Below, piece by piece: positions 24,051-24,228 of a stretch of DNA of 24,228 nucleotides; the stretch's first letter is position 1; each line of letters opens with the position of its first letter. Origin of the DNA: an uncultured Cellvibrio sp. (lineage in GTDB: Bacteria > Pseudomonadota > Gammaproteobacteria > Pseudomonadales > Cellvibrionaceae). The translations under genes and the position numbers were made by a program. The notes under the pieces are model-generated. The model made no database searches and had not been told where the DNA came from. It worked only from the letters and a program-made list of their open reading frames with translations. The stretch spans positions 1-24,228 of the forward strand of contig CAMLOU010000060.1 of assembly GCA_946481735.1 (NCBI GenBank), read 5' to 3'.

Positions 24051-24059
24051 TTTCTTCTG

Positions 24060-24088
24060 ACCGGGATGGCGGACGCTGTCCCGGTTTT
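24060..24088 (+). terminator. Intrinsic terminator of the chitinase gene
   Basis: ACCGGGA (24060-24066) pairs perfectly with TCCCGGT (24079-24085) over a 12-base loop, followed immediately by a T-run (TTTT then CT). It begins 9 bases after the chitinase stop codon. This is the cleanest intrinsic terminator in the window. Confidence 0.7.
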
Positions 24089-24162
24089 CTCCGTAAAAGC
24101 CCATATTGAGGACATTGCCCATTTGGATGTTATTCGCGTCTGTATCTCATCATCTGTAATGA

Positions 24163-24183
24163 ACAGAGCTATGGTTGCTCTGT
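24163..24183. other. Perfect 7-bp inverted repeat near the right edge
   Basis: ACAGAGC (24163-24169) and GCTCTGT (24177-24183) are perfect inverted arms around a 7-base loop. No gene is visible between the chitinase terminator and the window end, so its role (operator, or hairpin of a gene beyond the edge) cannot be told. Confidence 0.35.
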
Positions 24184-24228
24184 AAAGCACAGTTTTCAAC
24201 TTTCGTACATTACCTTAATCAACTCAGA

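Overview
The window looks like a chromosomal segment of a polysaccharide-degrading gammaproteobacterium of the Cellvibrio / Cellvibrionaceae type. The evidence is a complete gsp-type type II secretion operon followed directly by a chitinase whose chitin-binding and GH18 modules are joined by poly-serine linkers, a hallmark of Cellvibrio and Saccharophagus secreted enzymes. The genus call is inference from gene content and protein style; no database search was possible. I saw no tRNA, rRNA, CRISPR array, insertion sequence, integrase or phage gene.

Left part (1-9631): ordinary envelope and periplasmic genes in short units. Two tandem paralogues of a periplasmic solute-binding-like protein (246-1184 and 1197-2129) run rightward and converge on a FemAB-like GNAT acyltransferase (2131-3276, minus strand). 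An ExoD-family membrane protein (3381-4016) starts divergently from the acyltransferase and converges, with overlapping stop codons, on a secreted beta-lactamase-fold serine hydrolase (4013-5302, minus). Two more minus-strand genes follow: a membrane-anchored di-haem cytochrome of the RoxA / cytochrome c peroxidase superfamily (5483-7612) and an exported DUF885 putative metallopeptidase (7763-9586).

Middle part (9587-21998): a 489-bp divergent intergenic region carries a candidate promoter and several inverted repeats. It is followed by gspC-D-E-F-G-H-I-J-K-L-M-N, all on the plus strand with short gaps or overlaps, so probably one transcript. GspE (ATPase), F, L and M form the inner-membrane platform. 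GspG is the major pseudopilin and GspH, I, J and K are the minor ones. GspC links the platform to the secretin GspD, and GspN is an accessory protein. The prepilin peptidase GspO/PilD, which must process the five pseudopilins, and a pilotin are not in the window and must be encoded elsewhere. Several start codons are GTG, and I moved several starts away from the longest ORF to match ribosome binding sites or signal sequences.

Right part (21999-24228): a hairpin after gspN, a 357-bp regulatory-looking gap with clustered inverted repeats, a secreted modular chitinase (22356-24050) that is a plausible cargo of the neighbouring secretion system, an intrinsic terminator, and 140 bp of gene-free sequence.

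I did not find a convincing undescribed multi-gene system. The items most worth a second look are the RoxA-like cytochrome, the two perfect DnaA-box 9-mers at the disputed start of gspH, the inverted-repeat clusters before gspC and before the chitinase, and the T2SS-chitinase linkage.
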